From Laspinema palackyanum D2c (lineage in GTDB: Bacteria; Cyanobacteriota; Cyanobacteriia; Cyanobacteriales; Laspinemataceae): a stretch of DNA of 64,000 bases. Below, piece by piece: positions 8,723-18,263 of this stretch; the first letter of the stretch is position 1; the number at the start of each line of letters is the position of its first letter. The stretch covers positions 270,884 through 334,883 of the forward strand of contig NZ_JAMXFD010000005.1 of assembly GCF_025370875.1 (NCBI RefSeq). The letters run 5' to 3'. Under the pieces are notes generated by a model. It saw nothing but the letters and a program-made list of their open reading frames with translations, ran no database searches and was not told the DNA's origin. The position numbers and the translations under genes are program-made.

Positions 8723-10195
8723 ATGAGTTCTGCACCCATCTCTCTCCCGGTGAATGGTAGCCCGATTAAGTTTGGGACCGATGGTTGGCGTGGTGTGATT
8801 GCCGCTGATTTTACCTTTGAGCGGGTGGTCCGGGTGGCGGCGATCGCCGCCCAGGTTTTAGAGGAAGTTTACGGACCCTCCACGGGAAGCCGAACCATTA
8901 TCGTCGGGTTCGATCGCCGTTTTATGGCGGAAACCTTTGCCCAAGCAGCGGCAGAGTCCATCCAATCTGTCGGGTATGACGTCATGCTCTCGGAAACCTA
9001 CGCCCCAACCCCCGCCTTTAGTTGGTTAGCCCACCAACGCAAGGCCCTCGGCGCAATTGTCTTAACCGCTTCCCATAATCCAGCAGCCTACCTCGGCTTA
9101 AAAGTCAAGGGCGCATTTGGAGGTTCAGTCCCTCCGGAAGTCACCCAACGGATCGAAGCGCAACTGGCAAAAGAAAACCCTCTAGGGTCTGCTTCCCCTT
9201 CTCCAGGAAAATTAGAGACGTTCAATATCTGGCCGAGTTACTGCGAAATGCTGCGCTCAATGGTGGATATTGCTCGGATTAAAGAGGCAGTCGCCCAAGG
9301 TCAACTCACGGTATTTGTTGATGCCATGCATGGGGCGGGTGCGACCGGATTGGGTAAAATCCTGGAGGTCCCCGTACAGGAAATCAACAGCGATCGCGAC
9401 CCCCTCTTTGATGGCGGTGCCCCAGAACCCCTGCCGCGCTACCTCTCCTCCCTCTTCCGCCAGATGCGAACTCACCGGCGATCGGTCAACCCTGGTTTAT
9501 CCGTCGGATTTGTCTTCGATGGCGATGCCGATCGCATTGCTGCCGTCGATGGCGATGGCACCTTCCTCAGTTCCCAAATCTTGATCCCCGTCTTAATCGA
9601 ACATCTGGCGAAACGGCGCGGATTTATGGGGGCCGTGATCAAAACCGTCAGCGGTTCCGACCTAATTCCCCGAGTCGCCAAATTGTACGACCGGCCCCTG
9701 ATGGAAACCCCGATCGGCTTCAAATATATCGCTGATCGGATGCTGGAAAATCGCGTCCTGATTGGCGGCGAAGAGTCTGGCGGCATTGGATATGGCACCC
9801 ATGTCCCAGAACGGGATGCCTTGCTTTCCTCCCTGTACCTCCTAGAGGCGATCGTTCACTCCGGCTTAGAATTAGGCACCCTCTATCGTCGCGCTCAGGA
9901 CCAAGCTGACTATCACTTCAGCTATGACCGCATCGATTTACCCCTGCGTAGTATGGCCGTGGCCGATCGCCTGCGAGAACAACTCAAAACCACCACCTTG
10001 AAGGAAATCGCCGGTCAATCTGTAGTGGATTGTCTAACCATTGATGGCTACAAATTCCGCTTAAGCGATGACAGTTGGCTGCTGATTCGGTTTAGTGGGA
10101 CTGAACCCGTTTTGCGACTCTATTGCGAAGCGCCTACCCTGGCCCAAGTCCGTGATACCTTAGCTTGGGCCAAACAATGGGCCGAGGGGGTTTAG
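8723..10195 (+). CDS. Phosphoglucomutase/phosphomannomutase family protein
   Basis: The product is an alpha-D-phosphohexomutase of 490 residues, interconverting sugar 1- and 6-phosphates in glycogen, sucrose and nucleotide-sugar metabolism. Visible signatures are the N-terminal KFGTDGWRG, the phosphoserine loop TASHNP with catalytic Ser117, the Mg2+ loop DGDADR at 265-270, the sugar-binding loop GEESGGIGYG, and the C-terminal phosphate-binding RFSGTEPVLRLY. All four domains are complete. The family contains phosphoglucomutase, phosphomannomutase and phosphoglucosamine mutase; the loops are of the PGM/PMM type, but I cannot separate the two by eye. The gene is followed by a GC-rich repeat-containing spacer and rdgB. 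Confidence 0.93.
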   Translation: MSSAPISLPVNGSPIKFGTDGWRGVIAADFTFERVVRVAAIAAQVLEEVYGPSTGSRTIIVGFDRRFMAETFAQAAAESIQSVGYDVMLSETYAPTPAFSWLAHQRKALGAIVLTASHNPAAYLGLKVKGAFGGSVPPEVTQRIEAQLAKENPLGSASPSPGKLETFNIWPSYCEMLRSMVDIARIKEAVAQGQLTVFVDAMHGAGATGLGKILEVPVQEINSDRDPLFDGGAPEPLPRYLSSLFRQMRTHRRSVNPGLSVGFVFDGDADRIAAVDGDGTFLSSQILIPVLIEHLAKRRGFMGAVIKTVSGSDLIPRVAKLYDRPLMETPIGFKYIADRMLENRVLIGGEESGGIGYGTHVPERDALLSSLYLLEAIVHSGLELGTLYRRAQDQADYHFSYDRIDLPLRSMAVADRLREQLKTTTLKEIAGQSVVDCLTIDGYKFRLSDDSWLLIRFSGTEPVLRLYCEAPTLAQVRDTLAWAKQWAEGV

Positions 10196-10322
10196 CTTAC
10201 AAGAGTAAGTTTTTTACGTTCAGGGGGACCCCACCCTAACCCGGACCAAGACTCAGGGGAGGGGACCATCAGGTGCAGTACCCTAACCCTCCCCTCGGAA
10301 CCGTTGCTACCGTATCCCTGTT

Positions 10323-10934
10323 TTGACTATGACTTTAGAATCACAACCTGAAACGCAAAAAACCTTGGTGGTTGCCACGAGCAATCCCGGTAAGCTGGAA
10401 GAAATGGAGGCCTATTTGGGAGACTTGGGCTGGGAATTGCAGCTCAAACCCCCGGAAATCGACGTGGAGGAGACCGGCGAGACCTTTATGGAGAATGCAG
10501 TGCTTAAGGCGTCGGAGGTGGCGATCGCGACGGGACAATGGGCGATCGCTGATGATTCCGGGTTGGCTGTAGATGCTCTCGATGGCAGTCCCGGAATTTT
10601 TTCCGCTCGCTATGGTGCAACGGATCAGGAGCGGATTGAGCGCCTGCTGTTTGAGTTAGGCAGTGAACTGAATCGAGAGGCCCAGTTTGTCTGTGCAATC
10701 GCGATCGCCCGTCCCGATGGTTCCATTGCCTTACAAGCTGAAGGCATTTGTCCGGGCCGGATCCTCCACCGTCCCCGGGGAAATAACGGGTTTGGTTACG
10801 ATCCAATTTTTTACCACCCCGAACAGCGTCAGTCCTTTGCGGAAATGGACCCCGAGACTAAAAAACGGCTGAGTCATCGCGGTCTGGCCTTTAAGATTCT
10901 CCTGCCTGAATTAGCTACCCTAGATTTTTCATAA
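10323..10934 (+). CDS. rdgB: RdgB/HAM1 family non-canonical purine NTP pyrophosphatase
   Basis: The enzyme hydrolyses dITP, ITP and XTP to monophosphates, keeping deaminated purines out of DNA and RNA. The 203-residue product has the substrate loop ATSNPGKLEEM, the strand-turn ADDSGLAVDALDGSPGIFSARY with its catalytic acids, and the C-terminal GFGYDPIF and KKRLSHRGLA motifs. Length is as expected. The frame opens with TTG at 10323, but an in-frame ATG at 10329 gives MTLESQ and may be the true start; neither has a clear Shine-Dalgarno sequence. A terminator hairpin follows the stop codon immediately and is shared with the convergent glnB. Confidence 0.95.
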   Translation: MTMTLESQPETQKTLVVATSNPGKLEEMEAYLGDLGWELQLKPPEIDVEETGETFMENAVLKASEVAIATGQWAIADDSGLAVDALDGSPGIFSARYGATDQERIERLLFELGSELNREAQFVCAIAIARPDGSIALQAEGICPGRILHRPRGNNGFGYDPIFYHPEQRQSFAEMDPETKKRLSHRGLAFKILLPELATLDFS

Positions 10935-10936
10935 AA

Positions 10937-10968
10937 AATCCCCCTCCAACTGAGGTTGGGGGGAGATT
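10937..10968. terminator. Bidirectional terminator between rdgB and glnB
   Basis: A stem of about 13 pairs (one mismatch and one G-T pair) with loop TGAG is built from CCCCCTCCAAC and GTTGGGGGG. It is flanked by A-rich sequence on the left and TTT on the right. It starts three bases after the rdgB stop codon and lies between convergent genes. Confidence 0.75.
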
Positions 10969-11024
10969 TGAAAAGAACGGAGAATTGAGTCTCAATTGGG
11001 GAGTCTTAATTCTTTCTCAAGGTT

Positions 11025-11375
<351 letters not shown>

Positions 11376-11575
11376 TCACGCTGTTGAACTGCTGATTGCG
11401 TAACCTGCATCGTACCTTAGTATCACCGCCCTGTCCTGGGTTTTTGTAGTTTTTGATACAGAAATTCGGGATTAAGGTGCCAGTTAGGTTGGGACCCAGG
11501 AAAATTGCGGGGGTCAAGCTACTAAGTTGATCCCAGCTAATCGCCCTCGGATTGGCGATCGCCCCAGAAGAAAGC

Positions 11576-11932
11576 CTAGACTTTGGGTTCTTGGAATTCA
11601 AACCCATGCGCATCGGCATATCGGTGCAAAAATCTCATCACCCGTTCCCAGGATTCATCCGAAGTCACCTCAAACGAACATTCAGCTTGGGAGAGATTGT
11701 CATCATCCACAAATTGAAATTTCATGCCATTGGGAATGACTGTAATTTCCCCTTCTTCATCATACAAATTTAAGGTTTCTATTTTATTAATAAAACTTCG
11801 GCCTTTTTCCATAGCCTGAACCCGTTCAAAGAACAATACTACGGTTTTCGTTCCCGAGTTTCGGCCTTTTCGCAGACTAATTCCGCCGAGTTCCTCATCT
11901 AATCCCTTGATAAATTGTATGGAGACACTCAC
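11576..11932 (-). CDS. psb28: Photosystem II Psb28-family protein (GTG start)
   Basis: Psb28 proteins bind the cytosolic face of photosystem II assembly intermediates during biogenesis and repair. Reading from a GTG at 11932 gives 118 residues beginning MSVSIQFIKGLDEE. The Psb28-like course continues with TVVLFFERVQAME, LYDEEGEITV, SFEVTSDESWERVMRFLHRY and the end HGFEF. The open frame extends upstream to 12076, but those extra 48 residues do not resemble Psb28, so I place the start at the GTG; another GTG at 11941 is possible. The sequence is rather divergent from the main Psb28, so it may be the Psb28-2 type paralogue. It lies 212 bases upstream of glnB on the same strand. Confidence 0.8.
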   Translation of the reverse strand: MSVSIQFIKGLDEELGGISLRKGRNSGTKTVVLFFERVQAMEKGRSFINKIETLNLYDEEGEITVIPNGMKFQFVDDDNLSQAECSFEVTSDESWERVMRFLHRYADAHGFEFQEPKV

Positions 11933-12386
11933 GAGTCGCACCCGCCTAAACGTCTCCCTTATCGTAGCATTTTTATCGGGGCGATCGCTCTGAATATTTA
12001 CCCACTCTAGGGTTTGACTTCTCTCTTGCACTAAAAACCCGCACGCACCCTCAAGGGTGGGGCGGAAAGCGGACAAAGCCCCAGAAGCGCGGGATCAACA
12101 GAAAATGGGTTTGAACCCGATTTGGTATCCAACCCTAAATGAGCATAAAAAATGGCCCTCAATTCTCGCTACAGCCGAGGGACGTTCATGGAGATTTTGT
12201 TCCCTTCGAGGATTCTGGGGGCCGGAAAAATAAATGGAGAGATGAAAAGCCAAAGGATGCTGACAGGTTGAGAAAAAAACCCCAATAGGCAGCATCCGAA
12301 ATATCAAATCGGACAAAATGAATAATAAAGATACCGTACTCACTGCTTAAAGTTAGAAGCAGGTTTTTTTATAAGGGGGAGGGAGT
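11933..12386. other. Spacer between psb28 and a small hypothetical gene
   Basis: The region holds no convincing gene. An 82-codon minus-strand open frame (12095-12343) is hydrophobic at its start but loses coding character and has no ribosome-binding site, so it is not called. The psb28 promoter is expected in the left part of this interval. Confidence 0.4.
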
Positions 12387-12587
12387 TCAATCGATAAGCT
12401 GGAGCCATCCCCGGCGGACGTTATAAAGCACTCGGTCAATGATGGCTTGTTCGTCTTCGCTCAAGCAATCTTTTAAAAGAGCGGCTTTAAGCTGTTGGCG
12501 ATCGGCACGAGTCACGACATTAGAGAACATGACTTGACCGTATAATTCTTCCAGCGGGACTTGAGACATGGCTGCGGTTAGTTCCAT
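12387..12587 (-). CDS. Small conserved hypothetical protein
   Basis: The gene encodes 66 residues, all predicted helical: a leucine-rich first half (VPLEELYGQVMFSNVVTRAD), a basic middle (RQQLKAALLKDCLSEDEQAI) and the end VLYNVRRGWLQLID. The style resembles short uncharacterised cyanobacterial proteins, but I do not recognise a named family. The start could instead be the Met at position 7 (codon at 12569). No membrane segment is seen. Confidence 0.7.
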   Translation of the reverse strand: MELTAAMSQVPLEELYGQVMFSNVVTRADRQQLKAALLKDCLSEDEQAIIDRVLYNVRRGWLQLID

Positions 12588-13061
12588 TGTTCTTTTGGAA
12601 ACCTATAATTTCCACTGAAAATCCGTAGGATCAATATGATATAGATCATAGCGATTCTGCTTTTCTACGATGCGATCGCATCCGCCTGATGGGTGTGATC
12701 TAGATCGCGACCCCCGAGGATCTCCGTCATTGAAGTAGACCGGAAAACCGTATATTGAAAAAACGGCTAGGGAAGGCCAGTCTTCCGTTGCCAGAGACGC
12801 CTCATTTCGGGTCTCTACACCCGCTCCAGGTGGGACCCCACTCTAACCCCCGTTCCCAAGGGAACCGGAGTCGGAGTGGGAGTCTGTATTTTCACCGCTG
12901 AGGTCTCCCAATTGTCTACACTGAATACAAGCACCATTATCTCTGGTTCAAGCTCACAAATCCGAGTTTTTATGATTGACAGGAGCAACGTTGGCGGTCT
13001 ACTCGGCGTTTTTGGCCCCTCCAGGGTAACCAAGCGCAAATAATAACAGGCAGAAGGGGAT
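12588..13061. other. Divergent spacer upstream of the HD phosphohydrolase
   Basis: Promoters of both flanking genes should lie here, but no confident boxes were found. A 14-bp palindrome containing HIP1 (GATGCGATCGCATC) lies at 12669-12682. A GGGACCCCACTCTAACCCC segment near 12831 belongs to the dispersed GC-rich repeat seen at 10.2, 41.2 and 60.3 kb. No small gene is seen. Confidence 0.4.
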
Positions 13062-13901
13062 ATGTTTAATACCACGGAAATCTTGATTGATGACTTCGTG
13101 CGCCAGCTTAAAGCAGGCTATGCCCGGACATACGGGGGTTTGAAACCAGACTATGCGGATATTATCGGTTGGGCGGGCCACATGGCCCTAGAGAACCTGG
13201 CAAATACCGATGCCTTGTACCACAATATCGAACACACCATTAACATCACGTTAGTGGGACAAGAGATCTTGCGGGGGAAACACATCCGTGAGGGGGGCGT
13301 TTCTTGTGAAGATTGGCTGCACTTTATCATTTCTCTGGTCTGCCACGATATCGGCTATGTCAAAGGGGTTTGCAAACAGGATCAAACCGCTGCCGGGATC
13401 TATGCCACGGGTTGCAATGGCGAAACGGTAACTCTCCCGGAAGGGGCGACCTCTGCCAGTTTGACTCCCTATCGAGTCGATCGCGATAAGTTGTTTATTC
13501 AAGAGCGCTTTGGCGGTCATAAACTGATTGATGCCGAAGCCCTCAAGCGGAATATTGAACTGACGCGGTTTCCCATGCCGATCGTTGAGGATTCTCAGGA
13601 ATCTGGCACTTATCCGGCACTGGTGCGGGCGGCGGCCCTAGTCGGCCAACTCAGCGATCCCAGATATTTGAAAAAAATTAGTGCCCTGTTCTATGAGTTT
13701 GAAGAAATAGGCATGAATGCAAAACTGGGGTACGAAAACCCTGGGGATCTGCGGGCTAAATATCCTCGGGTTTATTGGGAAAGCGTTTATCCTTACATTC
13801 AGGAGGCCCTACCTTACCTAGGGTTGACCCAACAGGGACAACAGGTTTTAGCCAATCTCTATGCCAATGTGTTTGTGATCGAGCATGAAAATTTGCACTG
13901 A
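13062..13901 (+). CDS. HD-domain metal-dependent phosphohydrolase
   Basis: The gene encodes a 279-residue soluble protein. Residues 50-100 carry the metal ligands of the HD superfamily: YHNIEHTINITLVGQEIL (His54 and His58) and FIISLVCHDIGY with the His95-Asp96 doublet. A further basic and acidic segment (RFGGHKLIDAEALKRNIELT) follows. HD proteins hydrolyse phosphoesters, often nucleotides or cyclic nucleotides; the substrate is not evident. The product resembles stand-alone cyanobacterial HD proteins in length. The gene is monocistronic by spacing. Confidence 0.88.
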   Translation: MFNTTEILIDDFVRQLKAGYARTYGGLKPDYADIIGWAGHMALENLANTDALYHNIEHTINITLVGQEILRGKHIREGGVSCEDWLHFIISLVCHDIGYVKGVCKQDQTAAGIYATGCNGETVTLPEGATSASLTPYRVDRDKLFIQERFGGHKLIDAEALKRNIELTRFPMPIVEDSQESGTYPALVRAAALVGQLSDPRYLKKISALFYEFEEIGMNAKLGYENPGDLRAKYPRVYWESVYPYIQEALPYLGLTQQGQQVLANLYANVFVIEHENLH

Positions 13902-14039
13902 TGAGGATCCAGTGGAAAACCTGGGTAGGGTGTGAAAATTTTTTACCCCAGAACGCAGCAAACAACTCGCGGTGCGATCGCAGAGTCAAGATTATGGCTT
14001 AAAATGGAAAGGTTGTCAAAAATTTGAGTCATTCAGGTT

Positions 14040-14219
14040 ATGGCGGTTCCCAAGAAGAAAACCTCGAAATCCAAGCGCGATAAACGCAAAGCGACTTGGA
14101 AGAACAAAGCAGCTTTGCAAGCTCAAAAAGCCCTGTCCCTCGGCAAGTCGGTATTGACCGGACGTTCTACGGGTTTTGTCTATCCTTCTGACGAAGATGA
14201 CGAGGACGAAGAATCCTAA
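14040..14219 (+). CDS. rpmF: 50S ribosomal protein L32
   Basis: This short gene encodes 59 residues starting [16 protein letters not shown] and continuing through [20 protein letters not shown]. That is the L32 signature in its cyanobacterial/plastid form, without the zinc-binding cysteines of some bacteria. The end is strongly acidic (DEDDEDEES), unlike the basic N-terminal part that contacts 23S rRNA. The frame runs from the ATG at 14040 to TAA at 14217-14219. Two hairpins lie just downstream, before the convergent queA. Confidence 0.96.
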   Translation: MAVPKKKTSKSKRDKRKATWKNKAALQAQKALSLGKSVLTGRSTGFVYPSDEDDEDEES

Positions 14220-14240
14220 AGGTAGGGGTTCGTTGATGGT

Positions 14241-14264
14241 CAAGACGCGGGCGATCGCGTCTTG
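14241..14264 (+). terminator. GC-rich hairpin downstream of rpmF
   Basis: Perfect 9-bp stem CAAGACGCG / CGCGTCTTG with a 6-base loop, 21 bases after the rpmF stop. It lacks a T-run of its own, so it may act with the next hairpin or protect the 3' end. Confidence 0.55.
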
Positions 14265-14283
14265 CTATCAGTTCAGGGCAAAA

Positions 14284-14332
14284 ATCAAGCATGAAGCATT
14301 GTCATTTGTCAAGTGCTTGATGCTTAATTTTT
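14284..14332. terminator. Terminator between convergent rpmF and queA
   Basis: Arms AAGCATGAAGCA and TGCTTGATGCTT (one mismatch) enclose a 15-base loop and are followed on the plus strand by AATTTTTT. A run of A upstream makes it plausible in both directions. It reaches the queA stop codon. Confidence 0.75.
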
Positions 14333-15516
14333 TAGGAGGCTGAAACGCCAGTCTTGGCAGCAGGCAAAATGATCATCGCGTCCCCAAAGGAATAAAAGCG
14401 ATACTCCTGCGCGATCGCCTCCCGATACAACCCCAACAGGCGATCGCGCCCTATTAATGCACTCACCAACATCAGCAAACTTGAGCGCGGTAGATGAAAA
14501 TTGGTAATCAATCCATCAACGACCCGCCACTGATATCCCGGATAGATAAATAAATCCGTCTTGCCACAAAACGGCTGCAATTCCCCGGAGACTGCTGCAC
14601 CTTCCAGCGATCGCACCCCGGTGGTCCCCACCGCAATCACTCGACCCCCCCGCGCTTTCGTCTCGCGGATTTTTTCCACGGTTTCCGGCGGTACTTGCAC
14701 CCACTCTTCATGCATTTGATGGCGGGTGACATCCTCAACTTCCACCGGGCGAAAAGTGCCAACTCCGACGTGCAAGGTAACAAAGGCCCGATTTATTCCC
14801 TGGGCTTCCAGGCGATCGAGCAATTCTTCCGTAAAGTGCAACCCCGCAGTGGGTGCGGCTGCGGATCCCGACTCTTCGGCATAAACCGTTTGATATTGGT
14901 CCGGTGAAGCGACAGATTGGGTAATATAAGGCGGTAACGGCACCTGTCCATAAGACTCCAGTAACTCCCGGACGGACGTCCCCGGTGTCGCTTCAAATTG
15001 TAAGATTCTCCCCCCAGTCCCGTCATCAGTCGCTAACACAGTAGCCGACAATGTGGAGTTTGAGAGAGGTTCGCCCTCTGGATGGTCTGGCGCAGGAAAC
15101 TGAATCAGCGCCCCAGGTTTTAACCGCCGCCCCGGTTTGACTAATCCGAGCCACTGGTTCTCCTCTTGTTCTTCTAACAGCAGGACCTCAACAGGGGTAC
15201 CCGTGGATTTATAACCGTAGAGTCTAGCGGGCATCACCCGAGTATTGTTGAGAACCAGTAAGTCACCGGGTTCTAGAAGTTCTGGGAGGTCTCGGAATCT
15301 CCGATGCTGGTGACTGGTGGGTGAATCCACCACGAGCAACCGAGAACTATCCCGAGGGGTGACCGGATTCTGAGCGATGCGGTCGAACGGCAGGTCGTAG
15401 TCATATCCGGATAGGGTGCGATCGCCCCCGGTATTACTGTGGGTTGGGCCGTTGAGGGTATTGACCGGGGCTGTTAGGCTCTCAGAATCGATTTCGTTAG
15501 GGAACATACTTGTCAT
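14332..15516 (-). CDS. queA: S-adenosylmethionine:tRNA ribosyltransferase-isomerase
   Basis: QueA transfers and isomerises the ribosyl part of SAM onto preQ1 at tRNA position 34, giving epoxyqueuosine. The 394-residue product contains the family N-terminus [19 protein letters not shown], the segment [18 protein letters not shown], the motif [17 protein letters not shown], and [12 protein letters not shown] and [20 protein letters not shown]. It carries about 35 extra residues before the conserved start (a Ser/Thr/Asn-rich stretch), so a later start is possible, though no internal ATG precedes the core. A sigma-70-type promoter is visible just upstream. Confidence 0.95.
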   Translation of the reverse strand: MTSMFPNEIDSESLTAPVNTLNGPTHSNTGGDRTLSGYDYDLPFDRIAQNPVTPRDSSRLLVVDSPTSHQHRRFRDLPELLEPGDLLVLNNTRVMPARLYGYKSTGTPVEVLLLEEQEENQWLGLVKPGRRLKPGALIQFPAPDHPEGEPLSNSTLSATVLATDDGTGGRILQFEATPGTSVRELLESYGQVPLPPYITQSVASPDQYQTVYAEESGSAAAPTAGLHFTEELLDRLEAQGINRAFVTLHVGVGTFRPVEVEDVTRHQMHEEWVQVPPETVEKIRETKARGGRVIAVGTTGVRSLEGAAVSGELQPFCGKTDLFIYPGYQWRVVDGLITNFHLPRSSLLMLVSALIGRDRLLGLYREAIAQEYRFYSFGDAMIILPAAKTGVSAS

Positions 15517-15560
15517 CCCAAAAAGGGATTTATTCGGTTGAATCTGTGCTAAGATAGAAA

Positions 15561-15588
15561 ATTATAATGTAAAGTTTGGCGAATTTAA
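15561..15588 (-). promoter_or_regulatory. Predicted sigma-70-type promoter of queA
   Basis: On the minus strand a TATAAT box (15561-15566) lies 16 bases after a TTAAAT -35-like box (15583-15588) in an AT-rich tract. The predicted transcript would start near 15554, about 38 bases before the queA ATG. Confidence 0.45.
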
Positions 15589-16148
15589 CTTTTATTTTTA
15601 AAATTGGCTAAATTGAATAAAAGGGGAGTGAAGGGATTAGAGAAACCTGGGGATAAATACCTAAGATAGCTTAAGAAACGTTTAAAGAAAGGTAATCCCT
15701 GGGTAAGTGTAAGAACTTGGGTAGACTTCCCCATATCATCAGAGGGATCTTACCCATGTTAGAAAAACCAGGCGATCGCCACAATAGAAGATGGAGCTTT
15801 GATAGTTATGAGATCGAAGGATGAACAGGACAGGGGTGAATTGGATCAAAGCCGATCAAACCCTAAACAAAGTTGGCAAAATCTCCGGATTTTTCCCACC
15901 GAAGACCTCCTCTAAAGTCACATCTCTCAGAAGGTTCAATTCTTCCCTACTTCAGTTGGGTCTCTTTTAAATTCCATGAGAACGCAAAGCATCTGGATTC
16001 CTTTCCTGGCAACGGCCTGAACTCATGTAGCCAAGTTTTCCCTGGCGCTACCAAGTCCAAGGGCTAGAGTTATTAACGCTTTGCTAGGGATGGGGAAAAC
16101 TAGGTTCCTGAGCCAACAAGCAATCAACTAACCCACCGGACAAACCAG
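15589..16148. other. Gene-free spacer between queA and a hypothetical gene
   Basis: AT-rich on the left. A 22-codon open frame starting at 15757 and a longer frame at 15873-16067 have no ribosome-binding site or recognisable product. No hairpin, repeat or RNA gene was recognised here. Confidence 0.4.
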
Positions 16149-16577
16149 ATGACTCATTATTGTCCAAGAATACGGAAATTGGTGAAGATGGATTACCTCT
16201 ATCACCTGGCGAATGCCAGTCTAACCCTAAGAGTTGCGGAATATCTTAACACAAGCGCGAATCTGCCGGTTCGCTTTCTGAGCGTGATTCATCAAATCGA
16301 TGGATGGATTGTGCGGGTGAAAATGAATCAGCCCCTCAAACGGCAGCAGGATGGGGATTTTCGAGCCTTTATGAATGAATTAGGAATCCCCGGCCAACCG
16401 AGTATCCGCTTGCAAATGGCGCTCTGGGCCTTGGAAAATGAACAGTCTCCCATTGAGGTGATGCGCCGCTATCAGATTGCGGTTGTGTCTCACGGTCATC
16501 CTGATTTGAGTGAAATTGAGGAGTTTCGCGAACAATTTGTGCAAGGGTTGGGGTATTGTCCGGAAACTTTAGCATAA
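16149..16577 (+). CDS. Conserved hypothetical protein
   Basis: The gene encodes 142 residues in an alpha/beta pattern: SLTLRVAEYLN, a strand-rich part FLSVIHQIDGWIVRVKMNQP, then helices LQMALWALENEQSPIEVMRRY and a C-terminal EIEEFREQFVQGLGY. There is no signal peptide or known catalytic motif. An internal ATG at 16188 (MDYLYHLAN) is an alternative start. Composition is clearly coding. I do not recognise the family. Confidence 0.7.
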   Translation: MTHYCPRIRKLVKMDYLYHLANASLTLRVAEYLNTSANLPVRFLSVIHQIDGWIVRVKMNQPLKRQQDGDFRAFMNELGIPGQPSIRLQMALWALENEQSPIEVMRRYQIAVVSHGHPDLSEIEEFREQFVQGLGYCPETLA

Positions 16578-16636
16578 TCCGGGCCAATTCCTACAAGGGA
16601 ACTCTCGTCACCGGGAAACAGGAGGCTGTTGCGATC

Positions 16637-17218
16637 TTAGGCATCGAACGCTCCACAAATATAATCATGCAGGGTAAAGCAATAATCTCCAATGGGTTGG
16701 GGTTGACCGAGGCAGATGGGATTCTGTGGCGGTGAAGGTTGACCTGGGCGATCGCCTGGGAGGTTAACCCCCGACTGGGACGATCGCCTTTGGCGCTGAT
16801 ATTGGACCAACGCCACATCAAACCGGCAGGGAAACTCAGCGAACTCCGGATGTTCCGCTAAAAATAACTGGGCGGTTTGGATCAGTTTGGCCTGCTTCCC
16901 GGACGAAATTGCCAAGAGACCCCCGGCATCCCAACTCCTGGGCGATCGCGTTTTGACCTCCACAAATGCCAACAGACCCCCCTCACTCCTGACCAAATGA
17001 GGGGAAACATCTCCCTTGACAAATGATTTACTTTGTGTTGTATAACCAGACTGCCAAGCAATCAGATCAATTTCCCCCCACCGACAGCGCCAACGCCGCG
17101 CCCAAATCTCCCACCCTGTATCCAGTAACCATTGAGCTACCAATGCTTCACCCCACAAACCCGGGTTGGGTCTAGGGTCGGCCAGGATACTCAACCAAAG
17201 GGGAGAAGAAGCACACAT
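16637..17218 (-). CDS. YraN (UPF0102) family endonuclease-like protein
   Basis: The gene encodes 193 residues. UPF0102 proteins have a PD-(D/E)XK endonuclease fold related to Holliday-junction resolvases. Here the family order is clear: [26 protein letters not shown], then WGEIDLIA with the active-site Asp, then [11 protein letters not shown] with the E-x-K pair, and LIQTAQLFL. It is longer than most YraN proteins because of an insertion between the Asp and the E-x-K strand (residues 54-85) and a C-terminal extension rich in Pro and Gln. The cellular role is not established; it stands alone here. Confidence 0.9.
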   Translation of the reverse strand: MCASSPLWLSILADPRPNPGLWGEALVAQWLLDTGWEIWARRWRCRWGEIDLIAWQSGYTTQSKSFVKGDVSPHLVRSEGGLLAFVEVKTRSPRSWDAGGLLAISSGKQAKLIQTAQLFLAEHPEFAEFPCRFDVALVQYQRQRRSSQSGVNLPGDRPGQPSPPQNPICLGQPQPIGDYCFTLHDYICGAFDA

Positions 17219-17317
17219 CCGACAACTCCAGGGTTACGCTTGCTGATAAAATAACAACGGATACTTGAATTTTCTTTGTCTTAAAAACTCATCCCTCCCA
17301 TCGCGCAGGAGTCACTT

Positions 17318-17869
17318 TTGGATCGACGAAACGAACGTATGAAAAATTGGTTTTGTAACTGGGGTTGGACTCGGGTCATGAGTCTGGTTGTTTCTGTACT
17401 GGTTTGGAGCTCAGCAGTCGGAACCTTCGCCACCCTCACCACGGCTTACCCTCCCGAGGCTCTCGCCCAAAACTATAACAAAGAAAACCTCCTCGGCGCG
17501 GATTTTTCCGGTCGCGACCTCACCCAAGCCAGCTTTAACCACGCGAACCTCCGCAAAAGTAACCTGAGTCATGCCAACTTGCAAGGGGCCAGCCTATTCG
17601 CCGCGCACCTAGAAGAGGCCAATTTAGAAGGCGCAAACCTCAGCAACACCACCTTAGATACGGCAAGGTTTATCAAAGCCAACCTCAAAAATGCCATTCT
17701 CGAAGGGTCTTTTGCCTTCAGTGCTAAATTTAACGGGGCCAATATCGAAGGAGCAGATTTTACCGATGTCTTCCTACGCGATGATGCTACTGAAATCCTC
17801 TGTGAACTTGCCAGCGGGACCAATCCGGTGACAGGACGCAACACCCGCGATACTCTTTATTGCGATTAA
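17318..17869 (+). CDS. Exported pentapeptide-repeat protein
   Basis: The gene encodes up to 183 residues. A hydrophobic signal segment (VMSLVVSVLVWSSAVGTFAT) ends near ALAQN, so the mature protein should be periplasmic or lumenal. Residues 50-150 are A(N/D)LxxA pentapeptides (LLGADFSGRDLTQASFNHAN), which form a right-handed quadrilateral beta-helix. A single cysteine pair lies at the C-terminus. An AGGAG at 17307-17311 is well spaced for the TTG at 17318; an ATG at 17339 would start nearer the signal peptide. Pentapeptide proteins of this kind are common in cyanobacteria and their function is mostly unknown. Confidence 0.88.
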   Translation: MDRRNERMKNWFCNWGWTRVMSLVVSVLVWSSAVGTFATLTTAYPPEALAQNYNKENLLGADFSGRDLTQASFNHANLRKSNLSHANLQGASLFAAHLEEANLEGANLSNTTLDTARFIKANLKNAILEGSFAFSAKFNGANIEGADFTDVFLRDDATEILCELASGTNPVTGRNTRDTLYCD

Positions 17870-18071
17870 AACGGGTTTGGGTGAAGGATTGACAATGGGG
17901 GGCAATTGAAGGGGGCGATCGCCAGTTTTTCCTTCTCCTCGGAGGTAGTTACTCCAACCTCCTACAGTTCTGCGTCCTCTAACTCGAGACTAAGGCAACT
18001 TCTCCCTAAAGATAGATGTCCGGTCTCTTTAGATTCAGATAAAGTAAAAACATAGAAAATCGAAATAACAC

Positions 18072-18137
18072 AGACCTCAAAGGTCTTTTTAACAAGTCAC
18101 TATAATAGGCAGTCCTGTCAGAACAATTCTGGCAGGA
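18072..18137 (+). terminator. Two terminator-like hairpins
   Basis: The first has stem AGACCT / AGGTCT followed by TTTT (18072-18090). The second has 11-bp arms TCCTGTCAGAA and TTCTGGCAGGA with loop CAA (18113-18137, one G-T pair). They lie 200 bases after the pentapeptide gene, so they could end its transcript or belong to an unseen small RNA. Confidence 0.5.
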
Positions 18138-18263
18138 TTGTTGCTTTAAAATCCCCCCTTTCTCTAAAAGTTTGGGGGGATTAATTTGGAATTATAGCGG
18201 TTCACGGGATCTCATACGGAATGCGGTTGGAATAGGTCTTTAAAAAGAAGTTGAGCAATTGTA

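Noticed and set aside
11400..11415. NtcA site upstream of glnB
   Set aside because: The only candidate is GTA-N10-TAC, two bases longer than the consensus GTA-N8-TAC.
12095..12343. Hydrophobic 82-codon minus-strand frame
   Set aside because: Coding character is lost after the first 20 residues and there is no ribosome-binding site.
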